NCBI GenBank assembly: GCA_032718475.1
Contig: JAUCBJ010007728.1
Coordinates: 124,001-188,000 of the forward strand
Direction: 5' to 3'
DNA length: 64,000 nt
From: Nemertoderma westbladi
Lineage: Eukaryota > Xenacoelomorpha > Nemertodermatida > Nemertodermatidae
Part shown: positions 63,797 to 64,000 of the stretch, in pieces
How the letters are laid out: the number at the start of each line of letters is the position of its first letter
Numbering within the stretch: position 1 is the stretch's first letter
Notes under the pieces: model-generated
Database searches by the model: none
Told to the model about the DNA's origin: nothing
What the model saw: the letters and a program-made list of their open reading frames with translations, nothing else
Position numbers and translations under genes: made by a program

Positions 63797-64000
63797 TTTT
63801 CTTATTTATATATTCTAACCCACTTCACGAGATAGAGAATCTTAAATGAAAGTCAAAAGAACAGGTGACACTTACATTTATAGAAGTAATAAGCTGTTAT
63901 TTGCTACGTCTTTCTGCTGGAGATGGTTGAATTTTGATTGTGTCAGAACACCCCCTATCTGTGGCTGTCTGAGTGGAGAGATAAGTAGCCTATCTCCCTA

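Larger units (their letters stand above)
52739..64000. repeat. Satellite array, right block (about 27 monomers)
   Basis: Same ~415-bp monomer family as the left block but different variants dominate: GGAAGTAATAAGC, CTGGAGATGG, GGCTGGAGCTAAAG, GGTTCTTTACTATAACC. The block starts in the middle of a monomer (ATCTCAGC), out of phase with the left flank of element A. One monomer is truncated with a foreign-looking join at about 55817-55832. The array continues past the window end. Confidence 0.94.

Noticed and set aside
1-64000. CRISPR array, operon or bacterial genes
   Set aside because: The regular repeats are ~416-bp satellite units without spacers, and all long frames belong to eukaryotic LTR retrotransposons.

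Overview
This window looks like non-genic heterochromatin from an animal nuclear genome, most likely a marine invertebrate. About 28 kb is tandem satellite with a monomer of roughly 416 bp. The rest is retrotransposons inserted in that satellite. I see no host gene, no CRISPR array and no bacterial feature. The phylum cannot be fixed from the sequence.

Layout: satellite (1-15963), including three near-identical copies of a 1672-bp four-monomer higher-order repeat; a Ty3/Gypsy LTR retrotransposon on the minus strand (about 15964-21104) with very short, nearly identical LTRs but broken gag and pol; more satellite (21101-21850); BEL/Pao-type element A on the minus strand (21851-33485), which has its 3' LTR, an extra ORF (ORF2) and pol, but no gag or 5' LTR; BEL/Pao-type element B on the plus strand (33486-52738), about 19 kb, with LTRs of about 1.6-1.7 kb, gag, pol, a foldback DNA transposon, and ORF2; then satellite of a different subfamily (52739-64000) with a 2072-bp five-monomer higher-order repeat.

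Elements A and B are relatives (pol and ORF2 roughly three-quarters identical at protein level where I compared them) lying head to head. Their shared plan is the most interesting content: 5' LTR - leader - gag-pol - ORF2 (about 1240 codons, zinc knuckles, no family I recognise, in the position where env sits in some elements) - tRNA-like sequence - 3' LTR. Both also carry many copies of a 20-bp near-palindrome (sense consensus GGAAGRCTYGCGAGCCTWYC). It occurs in gag, pol, ORF2 and untranslated parts, is read in two different reading frames and also lies outside genes, so it is probably kept as a nucleic-acid signal rather than a peptide. None was noticed in the LTRs, the satellite or the Gypsy element.

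Both BEL copies and the Gypsy copy are inactive as they stand (in-frame stops, small frame-shifting deletions; A lacks the first catalytic Asp of its integrase). The A/B/satellite junctions, the mosaic divergence of B's two LTRs and the missing target duplication suggest that the B copy seen here was made by recombination between two B-type insertions, which also removed the 5' half of A.
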